Assembly: GCA_963978545.1 (NCBI GenBank)
Contig: OZ021727.1
Location: 45,421,385-45,485,384, forward strand
DNA: 64,000 bases
Origin: Linyphia triangularis
Lineage: Eukaryota > Arthropoda > Arachnida > Araneae > Linyphiidae
Reading direction: 5' to 3'
The notes beneath the pieces are model-generated. The model was not told the DNA's origin and searched no databases. It worked only from the letters and a program-made list of their open reading frames with translations. The position numbers and the translations under genes were made by a program. Positions 37,380-52,649 of the stretch are shown piece by piece. Within the stretch, counting starts at the first letter, position 1; every line of letters starts with the position of its first letter.

Positions 37380-37720
37380 AGATAAAAGTAGGCAAAAACG
37401 AAAGAAGCGCGGTATCTGTAGGTATTTCTATGGGCCATTAAAATGACTGGCCACTGAAGAAGTGAAATATAGTTATGGCCCCGGACGCCTAACATTTCCA
37501 CCGAAAATGAAGTTTGGGAATTTATAGCTGTATATTCTTATTGGGGAGGGGGAGGTTTCTATGTTTAGCTGTCATTTTTTGGGGTGCATCAAAACCTGAT
37601 ATCGTATTTTTTCCGAATTTTTTGAGGGTTTATGAAGAGGTGGAATTCTATAGGGGTCTTGTTTAAGGCTTTGTTCGAATGCATGGCTGTGGCTTTCACG
37701 ATCTATTAAAACAGCTGATG
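37380..37720. other. GC-raised island, possible regulatory element
   Basis: Includes GGGCCATTAAAATGACTGGCC and neighbouring GC-richer sequence. No open frame of note. Candidate conserved non-coding DNA. Confidence 0.25.
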
Positions 37721-38000
37721 TTATTCTTTATTCGGAAAATGTAATAAAAAGCAAATACATAGAACAGTTATTTTATTTAGTCAAACTGGGCTTTGAATCG
37801 ACGAACACATAGAACATCGATTGATAACAATGTGAAAAGTAATTATGGGCAATTCTCCAGCTGTTGCAAGGGACATTTTGCACTATTTTTTTTATACTCG
37901 CAAATAAATTGAAATCTAAAAATTATGATGATTCTACTAATTATTATTATTTTTTTTTATTTCTTTAATATTAATTGCTGTCAAAATTATATGAAAAAAT

Positions 38001-38117
38001 AATTATTTTCGTTAGATAGATCAAATATACATTTATAAGCCACTGACGAGCGGGACACGAACGTGTCCATGACAGCAGTGGATATAAATGCATATTTGAT
38101 CTAGTTAAAATAATAAT
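38001..38117. repeat. Hairpin-forming inverted repeat with a GC-rich tip
   Basis: The outer arms 38001-38045 and 38076-38117 share TAGATCAAATAT.CATTTATA..CCACTG in inverted orientation. Between them, a second perfect stem GGACAC-gaac-GTGTCC (38053-38068) forms the tip. The design resembles small fold-back MITEs; a structured RNA is the alternative. Flanks are AT-rich. Confidence 0.75.
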
Positions 38118-38998
38118 GTATCCAGATAGCTTTTTTATCAACTAACATTATATAAAATAAAAACATAACTATTTGATTCATTTTATTTTGTGCTATATAA
38201 ATAAATTTATTAATAAAAGTGCAATTCTATTTAGAGGTACAATGCTAAATGTAGAATTTAGGCCTGGTTGTAAGTTTTTACGCTTCCAGCTACATCTAAA
38301 TTTGAAATAGAAATCTTATCCTCAATCATCCGATCAGGAGCTGAATCCAGTAATAAAACTTTCAAATTCAAACATGCATAGTTTTCGTACGTAAATATTT
38401 ATGATAGATCTCAATACTCCTGTGAAAATCCTGATCTTAAAATTATTTCTTGACGTTTTCTTTACAAAAAATTGTTGGTAATGTATGCTACGTAAAAAAA
38501 ATTATCGCTTAACATAATAATAATAAGCTATATAAAATAAAATTTTCAAGAGAACATTTTAACAGTCATATTTCACTATTTGTCCCCCCCCCCCCAAAAA
38601 AAATGCCTGGTTGTGAAAAAAAAGCCAACAAATAAAAAGGAATAACATCAATAATACCCTCCACTAAGGAAATAACGAAATTAAAACAAATATGTAATTG
38701 TTAAATTAAAAAAGTATTCTTTCCCATAGTCTCATGATCATAAAAATATTACAACTATCTGCACGAATAAATTAAACTAACGAATTGGATCTTCCCTAGA
38801 GTCTCCTAGTATAGATCGTATCTTGACAATGAAAACTTAATTCCTAGACTTAATTCTTTTGTTTTAATATTTAGCACAGACATTTCTATTACATTAAACG
38901 TCGCTATCAAATATCTCCATACTCTAATATGAACTTATTGATTTTTTAATGTTATATGCCTAGTCACACATCTCCCATTTACATTTTACTAGAAATAT
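38118..38998. other. AT-rich spacer with a C-run
   Basis: A C-run at about 38584-38595. Nothing else recognised. Confidence 0.35.
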
Positions 38999-39440
38999 AT
39001 GACTATTATTCAACCACCAAAGTCACCGTTACCTCCACATTTTCCTTTCCTAAAAATACCATTGATATTCCTATATTCCGTTCCACATTTCCTAATGGAC
39101 TCAGCAGTTGCTGCGTGTGAATATTCCATAAGCATGCCCCCGTCTTTCTCAAAACGATGTCGGAACATCAAAGGGAAGTTGTCTAATGACCCCTTGCAGA
39201 GAGAAGGCTCTTGTGTGAATGTCAGCTTTCTTCCCTCTGCACAATGTTGTGCCACCTTTTCAGCATTTACTGAAGTTTCTGTGTGTGCTTGTAGTCTCTC
39301 AGCACGGGCCACAGACTGAGGTTTTAATGAGACGGGACATTTTGCGAGGCAAAGCTTGGTTTTGGTTGGTTATTTCTGGCATGACAGATGTTGAGAACTT
39401 TTGGGCGCGTGTGTTAGAGATTGAATAGAGTTGGAGTGGA
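38999..39440. other. GC-raised island with TCF-like site
   Basis: Contains CATCAAAGG (39166-39174), the TCF/Pangolin core, in unique GC-richer DNA. Frames of about 100 codons are open on both strands over the same interval with no domain, which argues against coding. Confidence 0.3.
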
Positions 39441-39449
39441 TTTAAGTCT

Positions 39450-39451
<2 letters not shown>

Positions 39452-39484
<33 letters not shown>
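39452..39484. repeat. Poly-T run of 33
   Basis: Uninterrupted T-run. If read on the minus strand it could be the poly-A tail of an old retroposon, but no adjacent element body or target duplication was recognised. Confidence 0.9.
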
Positions 39485-40929
<1,445 letters not shown>

Positions 40930-41330
40930 ACATCTCAGAGGCTGATTCATGTCAGCTAGCCCTCACCTGCGATTGCCAACTGTGTCAACTCATGAATATC
41001 CATGGTCGTAAAAAGTCATCGTCCCCCACACAGCCAGGGGTCCAGGTAAAACCGGAAAGGCCCTCCTGCAGCCAGCATCCGACATTAATGAACCAGCCAA
41101 CTCCAGGGGTCCGAGCTCACATCAAAGTCCCCGACAGCCCAAAGGTGTTCCCTTCATTTTCGCCAACAAGTGAGGCTTGTTCCCTGTACAGTAGGGGGCC
41201 CCTGGTTATACGCAGTAGGTGGTGTGACCTGTGGTATGCCTCTCGGCTGGATTTATTAGATGGGGAAGCGTGGGTACAATGAAGGGTTTGTTTTATGGCA
41301 GTTGGGATGGTTGTGTGTGGGTGGGTTGGA
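40930..41330. other. GC-raised island with E-box and TALE-like words
   Basis: Among the most GC-rich segments. Near its left edge it carries TGTCAGCTAG, CACCTG, CAACTG and TGTCAAC within about 60 bp. The 96-codon frame at 40992-41282 has no recognised domain. Candidate regulatory element. Confidence 0.3.
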
Positions 41331-43099
41331 ATAGGATACCAAATGCTGGGTTTAAGCTGTGTTATGATTCTTGTAATGTGATATCGAATTGTTTAATGTG
41401 ATTTGTTGTAAAGTAAAAAGTAAGTGCCCGTAATTCAAGATATTAAAAAAAAATGTTCTGTTAAGATGGTGGATAGCCTTCTACTTCCCCATAAATTTGG
41501 TGCTGTAGTTTCTTGATTTAAACATATTTCAAAATAGTGAAACAAAACTTTGAAGTTTAAGCTTTAACTATTTTAATAAAGCACACAAATAAGTTGGATT
41601 GTGATAGGAACTGTCACAAAAAACGTCGCTTCTACTCCCGTTTTTTATTCTCAGATACCAAACATGTATAATTTGGTGACGGACTGTAATTTTACGTTGT
41701 TAAGGTTTTAAACATGTAAGAAAAGACCTGGCAATATTTATTTTTTTGTAAACAAAAAAATCTCAAAACTTGCTAGTTTGGAGAGAAAACTTATCACCGA
41801 ATATTTAATTTGTATTTCGATATCCCTATTTACAGTCAAGATGCGCATTTCCCATGAGAACTATGTAATAAGAAACATTGGTGTCTGTCATTTCAAGAAG
41901 TATCTTAGGGGGATGTAAAATATGTTGGGTTGTCAAATGTCTATGGATAGAATCAAATACTTCAGTAAGTTTTGTTGAGGATTACATTTAGTCTTATTAT
42001 TGTAAAAAACAACAACTGTTGTTTAGGGTAAAACGCAGCAGAAAAATCTATCCCATATTACTTGTTTGTAGTTATGGAATTATTCACTAACACTGCTATT
42101 TGCTATTTACTTTTAAAGGATATTTTAGGTAATAGTATGAAAGTGAGAGATATCTAACGAAGAATTATCTGAAAAAAAAAAGTAAAATTAGTAAAAATCT
42201 TAATCTTACAAAGTGTAGAATATAAACAAAAGAATATCAAAATAATTATATTACTTCTATATGTGACAGATTGAACAACTCGGCATATAATTACTAATTT
42301 CTTAATAAAAACAATGGAAACTAACTGTCTAGCTGGTTGGATCTGATAAATTTTTTCCATTTTTGTGTAGATGGATGAATATATTTTTAACCCTCCTCTC
42401 CCGAAATGCAAGTCTAGTTACGGCTTTGTAAAACATGGTATATTTGCTTTAATATAGAATGTTTAAGTGCTGGTTAAAAATATAACTATTTTGCAAATAC
42501 AACTATCATTCTATTATAGTTATCAATCTAAAGCATCAACTTCACGTTTTGTGAAACTTTACTTTTATTTTGTTTCCAAAACATTTCCTATCCTCTACCT
42601 TGATATCATCAAAATAAATCAGGACCTAAATATATTTATTAATTCCAATATTATTAAATTACATTTCCAGTATGTAATATTTAAGGAATAGTAAGAATTT
42701 AATATTTCTTACTATTAGTCTCCAACACTTTTGAAGACATTTTTAGGTTACAATTCAAATTCTTCTCTTTGAAAATTGGTGGTTTTCTGCTCCAAGAGAA
42801 AAATCTCTTTTTATGATCTCTAGAAAGCACAACTATCACCTGCTTTTATCTGTACCTGCTTACTTACAGACATGAAAAATACGCCTTCTTTCTCAAAATA
42901 CTTCTACAAAAAGCAGTCAGTTTTATCTCACTAAATCCCATTCAAAAAGCAGGTAATTTCAGCAAAATTATCACCCTGTCCGCGCCTTCACAAAGAAATG
43001 ACGTCTCTCTACCTCAGCCATTAAAACTTGCATGAGCACGAAAAGTCACTATCTCCAGCACTTTTTCCTAACCTCAGAAAAGGAATTAACCGCCTTTAC
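41331..43099. other. AT-rich gene desert
   Basis: Nothing recognised; short frames are AT-driven. Confidence 0.35.
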
Positions 43100-43620
43100 A
43101 GTTATTACAGACTCTCAATGTTGCCAGGGGTGAAAAGAAGAAGAGGGGGCAAACAAATTAAGAATCGTCTGCACGAACAGGGCGTGTGAGACCGGTAGTG
43201 ACATCTGTCGGCGGTCTGGGCGTTTTGAGTGGCAGCCCAGAAAAACGATTCTTTACGGCTGTCTACGTGAATAATAGCCCGAACCCACATACTAAAGCGC
43301 CAGAAACGCCCATTGCTGTCAATGATACCGGACGGCCATTTTGGTTTCGGGTGTTGTTAAGGTTGGGGAAGACAATGGATTGTTGAGGCGATACATCTTT
43401 GCCGCATGACAATCTTCTGCGGAAATGAGATATCGGGTTTTAGGACCGCCTGGTGCTGGCATTAAACGTGATGGGAATGTCCCATGGATACATCTTGAAA
43501 ATGTATTAGGTGTCAACAATAAATCGAACACACTCATTCTTCCTACATCCTGTCTTCAGTATTTATGACACAATTATGCCTTGCTGGCTCTCTGTTCACC
43601 TGGGAAAGTGTGGGAGATAT
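43100..43620. other. GC-raised island, possible regulatory element
   Basis: Contains the palindrome GGGAATGTCCC (43473-43483; central base free) and AGGTGTCAACAATAAA nearby (T-box-like AGGTGT). Frames on both strands are short and domain-free. Confidence 0.3.
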
Positions 43621-44031
43621 CTCAACAGATAAATCGGTCTTAATCTCCGATGAGGGTTTCATGTTACTTACAACAATAATTCAAGAAACAACAGCTGAAA
43701 AGTATTATACAGTCAATATTCTATTTTTTCACATAAGTAGGTGACTAGATGTTATTATATGTTACAGAGAGAATCATTATTGCAACAATGATAGAAGACC
43801 ACTTATGACCTTCATTATAATAGGAAACTAAGTTCCTTTCTATTATAATATAGGTCAGGAATGTGTCTACAAGCAAATAAATTTATTTGCTATTATATTC
43901 TAAACTAGTTGAATACCCGTGCTTCGCTGCGAAATTTTAACATGTGCAATATTTTAGCTAGCTGTGAGGCTTAGCGTTGTGAAAATCTGTCATTCGTGTA
44001 TAGGTCCCAGTTTTTGGCGCTTTGCTCGCAG

Positions 44032-44152
44032 GAAGGTTCATAGCTAAGGAAAATCGAGCTCGCTTCTTTGGCTGAAAAGTTCATTGACACATAAACACAG
44101 GCTTACTTCATTCGTTGAAAGGTTCACGGCTAAGCAAGCATAAGCTCGCTTC
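44032..44152. repeat. Two-unit repeat inside the Helitron
   Basis: GAAGGTTCATAGCTAAGGAA...GAGCTCGCTTC (from 44032) recurs as GAAAGGTTCACGGCTAAGCA...AAGCTCGCTTC (from about 44117), a period of about 85 bp. Confidence 0.65.
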
Positions 44153-44284
44153 ACTCACTAAAATCAAATTGATACGAAAAGCCTTAATATTAGAAGCATC
44201 TCCCTTGTCGAGAAAAAAAAATTCCTCGTTAATACAATAATACAACACCCGTTTAAGATTATTTTAACACGTGTTTGTGGAAAG

Positions 44285-44925
44285 CAAAATTAGAGGCCAA
44301 AATTACTTATGTTGAAACTTTCAGAGTTCTAGGCCTATTAGAAGTCGTTTTTTGTGAAAATATTAATTAAAAAAATTAATTAAAAACAAATTAAAATGTT
44401 AACGTTCTTTTTGTCTAAAGTCCAATTAGAAGGCCAAAACTATTTGTGTTGAAAATTTCAGAAATGTAACCAAGTTAGAAATCGTTTTTTAAAATATTAA
44501 TTAATTAATTTATTTATTAACTAATTAAAAATCAAATGAAATTTCAAAACTCTGTTCTTCAAAAGTTTGAAATTGAAATTTGACTGAAGTACCAATTTGA
44601 AGACCAAAACTACTTATGTTGAACATTTCAAAGCTGTAGCCCTATTAGAAGTCGTTTTGTAAAAAAAAATTAATTAAGAAAAATATTAAAAAAAAAAAAA
44701 CTAATCAAAATTTTAAAATTCTGTTTTTCAAAACTACAATTAGAAGACTAAAACTACTTATGTGGAAAATTTCGGAGCTGCATCTCTGTTTAAAGTCACT
44801 TTGTAAAAAAAAAAATTAAAAAATAACTAATTAAAATTTTAACATTCTGTTTGACATGTATGCAATTAGAAGGTTGAAACTACTTATGCTTGAAAATTTC
44901 AGAGCTCTACTCCAATTTTAAGTAG
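44285..44925. repeat. Minisatellite of five units of about 135-170 bp
   Basis: Five diverged units start near 44289, 44425, 44592, 44740 and 44867. Each opens with a version of AATTAGAAGGCCAAAACTAC and continues with TTATGTTGAAAATTTCAGAG, then TAGAAGTCGTTTTGTAAA and an AT-rich ATTAATTAA tract of variable length. Unit length differs mainly in the A/T tract. Confidence 0.85.
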
Positions 44926-44975
44926 GTTTCTATAGATCCACAGACAGACACACAGCTTGTTTTATTATTATAGAT

Positions 44976-45879
44976 ATTGATAGCATATCGTTACACTGTA
45001 ATCCACCACTTTGATATTTATTTACGTTTATTATTATTTATTAGAGAATTTTTATTATTTATGGGGATAAAATGCTTCAAAAACGTTTATTAACAAATTC
45101 TCCAACTAAGTGTCCGACATTGTAGTATAAATTATTTACCTGTAATGATACTCTACAAGGTACCATTACCATCCTTATATAGAACACTAGGAGGATAGAG
45201 TACAGAACTTAAGCTTTTATTTAAGTTAGTACCCCTGGATTACTGGGTGGAGTTTTCGTATGAAATTCATTAATTCCAAATATTGCTAAACTCATGCTAT
45301 ATTTTGATAAGCACATTAGAGATAAACTTTTTAGTTTTTGTGAGAAAATTGTTTGAATTTTTCGAAGCATTTCTAAGAAACCAGCCTCTAAATATTCGTA
45401 AATAATCTACTTTTTAAAAGTTTTGTAAATTTTGAATCACCGTGTCTTAAGAATGGAATAATTGTCACATCCTCAAAGAAAGACAAATGCTTAAAATTAA
45501 ATACTTCCTTATTAGCTTTTGATACAATTCCAATTAATTTAAAATAAATCGGTGGGTATTTTAATTTTTCTGCAAAACTGATTTTTTACTGTATATTTAG
45601 TAGTATGGAATAATGATTATGTTCCTATGGAAAATGGGAGTTTTTTATTTGTTTCTTTTATTAAAGAACATTGTTTTGTAATAATCAACCCTCTATCTGC
45701 AAAATTTAGATTCATCTATTCAGACAAACAAAAATCTGCCAAAGCACAAGTTTAAATCGCTAAAATTACAACTCTATTTCTAACATGATAGAATTCCATC
45801 AGTGGTACAAAATGTCAATAAAATGTCTTGCCAACTATTCTCAATCGCTGCTTCTGAATACTATCATAAAAAGAGATAC
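44976..45879. other. AT-rich spacer
   Basis: Nothing recognised. Confidence 0.35.
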
Positions 45880-46440
45880 ATTTACAAAGTTTTCCAAACT
45901 GCATAACCATGCCAAGAAATAAAAATCCAACTCGTTTAACAGTTACACACCCTGCAGTGCCCATAACGTGCACTATACCATTACCATTTACAACCACACG
46001 AAAAATATCCCTACTCATTCGAAAAATATACCTACCTTACTCCACATCTTACAATTCATATATGTTAGATGTCATACAATATGACCCCGCAGCTCTTTCC
46101 TATGCACAACATTTGGCATCGGGGCCTATTTTTAGTACGTATTTTTATGTGTGTCTCAGCCAGCCAGGTTAAAACCCATTTTCAACGGAGCAAACAGCCA
46201 CTGCCACAAAAGAAATACAGATACAAATAATAACAGTAACTCAAAAATGTTGTTTGGGACAGTTATTCCTGGGTGTAACTGCCTTGTGATGTATTTCGCT
46301 GTAGTACGTTGGAGGTGTATTAGGTACAGCGATTTTGATGGCTTCGGATGTTATGGATTTTTATGTGGGATGCTTTGGTATTTTTCATCTTGGGGGCGTT
46401 CTTCTAAGAGGGAAAGTTACATTAAGTTGTGTAGGTGAAC
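45880..46440. other. GC-raised island, possible regulatory element
   Basis: Unique-looking sequence; overlapping domain-free frames (45909-46172, 46151-46438). Not convincing as exons. Confidence 0.25.
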
Positions 46441-49099
46441 TTTTTCAATGTTAAACTTACTGAAAATGGTAGAAATGTCCGTTTATTTATGTTAAAAATA
46501 AACTTTTATAGATTTAGGTATGCAAACATTGATATATTTTCAAGTTTGGGATAGAATTAAGTTGGTAGTATTTTTCTTCTTTTTTTTTTCTATTGGATAT
46601 CGATAGTTCCTTTTATTAAAGAAATGTCTAGATGTTATCATTTCTACTAACATTCCGGTTCCGTAAATATGTAGACCTATTTTGAGTGCTTATATTGATA
46701 TGCTTTATAGATATATGATTTGTTTGATTATTTTTTATAAAACTTCGTGTTAGCATGTTTACGTAAATAGGATTAAAATTGCATTAATTATCGAGTCTTA
46801 ACTATACCCGTAGTCGTAAATAATCAATCAATTGTAATCAGTATAATATTATAAATGAAGGTAAGTTACAGTTGACAAATATAAAGAAATATGAAACTCG
46901 TGCGTACCTCAAAATAAAAACTGGCAGAGGAAATGAATAGCACACAATGAAAAATTAATTTCAATATTAAAGGAGGAAAACTAGAAAGAAGTTTAAAATA
47001 TGGACGCCTTCCTTCTAGTGAATTTCGACTTTTATGTAAAGTGTAACATAACAGTATAAAATTACATTAACAATGGTACTATTTAACACTAAATATTTTA
47101 TCTAAAACAGTGAATCCAGTTATACTGATCTGAACAATCAAACATAATTAAATTAACAATGGACCTATTTAACACTAAATATTTAACGTGAAACAATGAA
47201 ACCATATATTAATTTGAACAATCAAAATATTTTAATAATAAATAAAAATAAATTGAAAATAATAAATGAAAAAAATGATGTAAGTGTATATTTTTATATT
47301 ATTTGAATCCACATTATTAGCATTTAGAGAAAGTGACACACTGATACAATTTTTTTTTTTTACAATAGCAAAGCAAGTATTTACAAACAGTATTCAAAAT
47401 GTTACGAGAAAAAAGTAATTATCAAAGAATTTTACTAAACCACAATAATTTTATGAAAAAGGAAAGGACATTATATGATACGTTATCACACATTTTTAGT
47501 CATTGTATTCATACAATTCATACTTTATACAAATAGCAACAGTTTCTCGATGATAATTATCATGGAAAAACATATTAAAAACTTGTTTTCATAGAATATT
47601 AATAAAATGTTTTTCAACACATATCATTAAATAAGACAAATTTTGTTATTTTTCTGATCTCCTAAGCATCACTTTTTTCAACATCAATGAATTGTCGTTA
47701 TTCTAATGTGTAAAATTTTTCATCTTTTGCTCTTTATCAAACCCCTGCTTTGCTGTCACTTCCAGATATTTAACGAGTATCATTAAATTTTAATATTCTT
47801 CCATATTTCAAGAGTTCCAATGCCTTAATATATTGTTTCCACACTTTTCAAGAAACTGGGATATTTTTATAGTTGGGTAGATTACATTTTTATACACGAG
47901 ATGACGCTAATGCAGGATGATCGAAATATATTATTACCCTTTTTGACGTGTATAAATGATGGAGTATCGTTTTAAAACAACTTCCTGGTTATAAATTTTA
48001 AAGTAAACCTATGCTGCCAACTGCAATCCATTTTACTCAAATAATTTACTTTAAGGTTTTGAATTTTTATGTTTTATTGTTAAGGTTTTGACAGCTAACA
48101 ATAACGGAATTCGTATTTGAAAACTTCACTGTGACCATTGTCAATCGTTTATATAATACCGACACTTTTATTTCTGTTGAATGATAACTAAAAGCGAGAC
48201 CTTTCCTTCTAAAAATACTTCAGATGAAATAAAGTATAATAGTATAAAGGAACCATCCAAATTATGGTTTGTTACAAAAAAGCGTTTAGATTATTTTTTT
48301 TATTTATTTATTTTGATAAGTTTTCAGTGTACTTCGAATAGATATTTTAAATACTCCTGGATAATAATTTGATTTGAGTAATCCACAGAATAGAAATAAA
48401 AATATGTTATAAAAAACAAATGTAATGGATACTTATTGTTATGGCACAAATAGTTGTTAAAAACAACTTATGCCAGAACAAAGGGAAGCTCCTCAATTGA
48501 TTATTTTAGTTTTCAAGAACAAAAAGCCAACACAAAGTTGTAACTAAACTTTTAAATCAGTTTTTTCCAGAACACATTTTATAACATTTCTCTCAGCAAT
48601 ATGTGAATAAACTTTTCTAAATAGAAATATGGCCAACTTAATTTTAGAATAGTGATAATTTTGTTAATTTTAAAGATATAGTGTTATTTTTTCAATTAAC
48701 GTTATTTGAATGCAGGAACTCTTTTGTAATTCACCTTATTTTCCTACACGATTTGTATGATTATTGAAATTCTATAACTTAAAAAGATTATTACCTATGA
48801 AAGTATCATTATCTTTTTATGATTTCTTACCTTTTTTGACCAGTTTTTAAATTTACTCTGATGTCCTATCACTAATAACAAAATAAATAAATTCAGTTCC
48901 CCCAATTTTGGGATACTCTGTTGAAAGTTGTACTAAAAAAATAGTTAACAAGGCCAAAATTTATCGGCTAAATTAATTTCTTTTAACGTAGAATGGTAAA
49001 GTTAGAACTAAATATGAAGTGTTACTTTCCCCATACATGTAACACAACGCATTTACAATTAAACTTCACCGATGTTCTATATTAACAACCCCAACAACA
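46441..49099. other. AT-rich gene desert with one small duplication
   Basis: A block containing ACAATGG.ACTATTTAACACTAAATATTT and ending GAACAATCAAA is repeated at about 47062-47144 and 47150-47230. No gene recognised. Confidence 0.45.
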
Positions 49100-49750
49100 C
49101 ACACTATCGCCGACTACAATAGACACAGGAAGCAGACAGATAGTGAGAGTAAATCCATGGAATTTAATCCATTCCTCCTTCGTTATGAGCCTTTATAGGG
49201 TCCCACGATAATTAATTCTCCTGACTTGTGACAACTTTCTAATTTTCCAACACGCCTAAAAGCATCGACTTATCAGAATTCAATATTTAAAGGAATACGT
49301 TAATGACATAAAAATAAGCCCCCCCCCCTTCTCTTAGACTCATAAATAACCTAAAAGAGGGGGGAAGGCGCAAAAAATATAAAAAACAAGCAAACGAAGG
49401 AGATTAGAAAAAAAGATCGGATTTTCAATGTGTGTATAAAAATGAAAATTAATGACTCACCAAGAAAGCACTTAATCGTCTGGGAAGTAAAGTTATTATC
49501 TTTCCGGCGACTTTCTCGAAATAGTTCTATTGTTTCTAACAGACACCCCAGCACTCTACTTTTTCTAGTTTTAGTGTGAAGGGGGGTCGGACTAAAAATG
49601 AGAAGTCGGTGTATTTTACCCGTCTCTTTTCTGCGAGTAATTTTTGATTAATTCCTGCGATCTGAAACTCGTAATGAAAGTTTGTTTCTTTGACGGTAGG
49701 GCTATGAAGGGGCTTTACGCAAATTAATCCCAATCGAACAGGGGGATCTT
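49100..49750. other. GC-raised island with TAATCC words
   Basis: Contains TAATCC at 49165-49170 and 49725-49730 (K50 homeodomain type) and CGATAATTAATT at about 49207. Frames on the minus strand are short and domain-free. Candidate regulatory DNA. Confidence 0.28.
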
Positions 49751-50841
<1,091 letters not shown>

Positions 50842-50842
50842 G

Positions 50843-50860
50843 TGGTGTCAGAAGTGGGAT
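50843..50860 (+). promoter_or_regulatory. Primer-binding site, tRNA-Leu type
   Basis: TGGTGTCAGAAGTGGGAT is complementary to the 3' end of tRNA-Leu (CAA type, ...ATCCCACTTCTGACA plus CCA). One base (G) separates it from the LTR. Confidence 0.88.
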
Positions 50861-50873
50861 CTCATAATTTCGA

Positions 50874-51932
50874 ATGCCTATTATTAGAGGAATGATGGAA
50901 GACCAAATGAAGCAACTGATGGAAATGATTGCTGGAATGAAGGCCCAACAAGAATCCACTGCTGCCAAACTCGCCTCTGCAATCGCCACCGGCCAAGAAT
51001 CAACCGCCGCTGGTCAAGCCCGCCAAGAAACGACTAACGCTGAACTCGCCGCCGCAATCACCGCCAGCCAAGAATCCACATCAGCTGCTATAATTGGGAT
51101 TAAAGAAGAAATGCAATCCGAACTAGCTACAATGGTGGAATCTACGATAATAGAGATTACTACAAGTGTTCTACAATCGGTAAAAGAAGAGGTTCTGAGT
51201 GAAGTAAGAAAAGAAACCAGTGAGAGTTTTGAGGCTGTTAATGGGAAAGTTGACTGCTTGGGAGAAAAGGTTTCCACCATGAAGGAAGAGCAGGAAAAGT
51301 TTAATGACGCTGTTGAAGAAAGGCTACGGAAAATTGAAACGGGGGAAGCTATGACCGTTGCAACGCCTAAATGGGATAATGTTTCCACTCCCTTCATTAC
51401 GCCACATTCCAACATCAAAGTAGCCACTTTTGATGGGAGGTCGTCTTGGCGCGTTTATCAAACGCAGTTTGAAATTATTGCTTCTGCGAATGGTTGGGAC
51501 GATACTTCGAAAGCATTCTATCTCGCAGCATCTCTTCGAGGTGAAGCTGCTGACATTTTACAGACACTACCTGAAGAGAAGCGGGGAGAATTCGTGGCGC
51601 TGGCAAGTGCGTTGGAGTTAAGGTTTGGGGAGCAGCATCTAAAAGATTACAACAGACTGCAATTGAAAGTGAGACAGCAGAAGGCCAATGAAACTCTTCA
51701 AGAATTGGCTATCGGTTTGGACTCGGAAGAGCCGTGTGCATATCGAATAGTAGCTCTTGAAGACATCGCCATCCCCTCCATGACAGATTTGGTTGTAAAG
51801 GGTTCAGCAAAGCTCCCGAAGGCCTTCCGAGTTGGAGTAACAGACTTCCCATCATCGAATAGCGTCCCGAAAGGAGTGTTAGTAGGAGCGACGCTTGTGG
51901 ATCTCTCTCAGGAGGTGGTGCATGTGAGAATG
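50874..51932 (+). pseudogene. gag: Gag of element A, fused in frame to the pre-RT linker
   Basis: Starts MPIIRGMMEDQMKQLMEM. Residues about 1-160 are alanine/glutamate-rich and coiled-coil-like, with a QARQETTNAELAAAI-type repeat. Residues about 180-275 are a gypsy capsid N-terminal domain (VATFDGRSSWRVYQTQFE ... LYLAASL-like FYLAASLRGEAADIL). At about 51710, just after KANETLQELA, the sequence jumps in frame to the linker that follows protease (CAYRIVALEDIAIPSMTD...). The C-terminal capsid, zinc knuckle and protease are lost. A hAT MITE at 51933 ends the frame after nine bases. Confidence 0.85.
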
Positions 51933-52649
51933 CAGTGCTAGAAGTGTGGGTAGACGTGGGGTGACGCCCCCCCCCCCACTTTTCAAGAAAATACCCATGC
52001 GTCCCCCTACTTCTAAAATTACTGAAATCCATCCCCCTACTTCTAAAAACATTCAAACTACTCCAATACTAAAGAAAAATAACTTTAACCTTTAAATGTA
52101 GTGAGACTGAGAAAAAGTGATTTAAAGTTTTCCAATGTAAAAGAAAGAAGAAGAAAAAGAAAAGAAAAAACTCTTTCTTGGTCAACTTTTACTTTAGATG
52201 AACTTTCTTTTAAATTAAGTTTATATTCTTGTTTCGTATAAATATACAAGCTATGTAGGGGTGAGGGGGGACACTTTTTTGAGGGGGGACACAGAAAAAA
52301 AAAATAATATAGAGTTCTATATTAATTTTTTTTTCTAAGTATGCACATTTAGAAGCACTATTTAAATTTAAATAAACTGCTATGTATATATTGTCCAATT
52401 ATTACTTCACTTTATCACATACTTCCAAATAAAAAAAATAAGTTGCAGGACATACATTAAAATAACATTAAATTCTGGATCCTTGTTCAACGTTAGTGTT
52501 AGGAAGTATAAATTATTTCCTTAAGTTAATATTATTGTTATAAGATAAGAAATTATAAAATTTAACTCAGTGGGGGGGGGGGGGGGGGGTCACTTGTCAC
52601 AAATTTTTGGGCATCCCCCCCACTTTTTTCACTCCCACTTCTACCACTG
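51933..52649. mobile_element. hAT MITE inside gag-pol of element A (hAT-2)
   Basis: 717 bp bounded by a perfect 8-bp duplication TGAGAATG (51925-51932 and 52650-52657). Inverted ends: CAGTGCTAGAAGTG at the left, CAGTGGTAGAAGTG at the right (reverse complement); CAGTG starts are typical of hAT. Long C/G runs (about 51967-51977, 52573-52590) flank an AT-rich interior. No transposase. Confidence 0.92.

Larger units (their letters stand above)
43904..44974 (-). mobile_element. Non-autonomous Helitron with internal minisatellite
   Basis: On the minus strand it begins TCTATAATAATAAAACAAGC followed by GTGTGTCTGTCTGTGG, and ends ...GGGTATTCAACTAGT. That gives 5' TC and 3' CTAGT (CTRRT). It lies between A (minus; plus t44975) and T (minus; plus a43903), the expected A^T target. 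A short palindrome TTCG-ctg-CGAA near 43923-43933 stands where the 3' hairpin belongs. No Rep/helicase coding is present. The interior holds a five-unit minisatellite and a shorter two-unit repeat. Confidence 0.75.

Noticed and set aside
38999..39319. A 106-codon open frame, with a 100-codon frame on the opposite strand
   Set aside because: No domain, no biased codon use, and both strands open over the same interval, typical of a GC-raised non-coding island.
39452..39484. Poly-A tail of a LINE or processed pseudogene on the minus strand
   Set aside because: No coding or element body adjoins it and no target duplication is visible.
44285..44925. A CRISPR-like array
   Set aside because: Units are contiguous, diverged, over 130 bp and lie in a Helitron of a eukaryotic genome; there are no short identical repeats with unique spacers.
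52607..52649. Start codon of the Pol frame at 52607
   Set aside because: This ATG and the following codons belong to the hAT MITE end; genuine Pol sequence starts after the target duplication at 52650.
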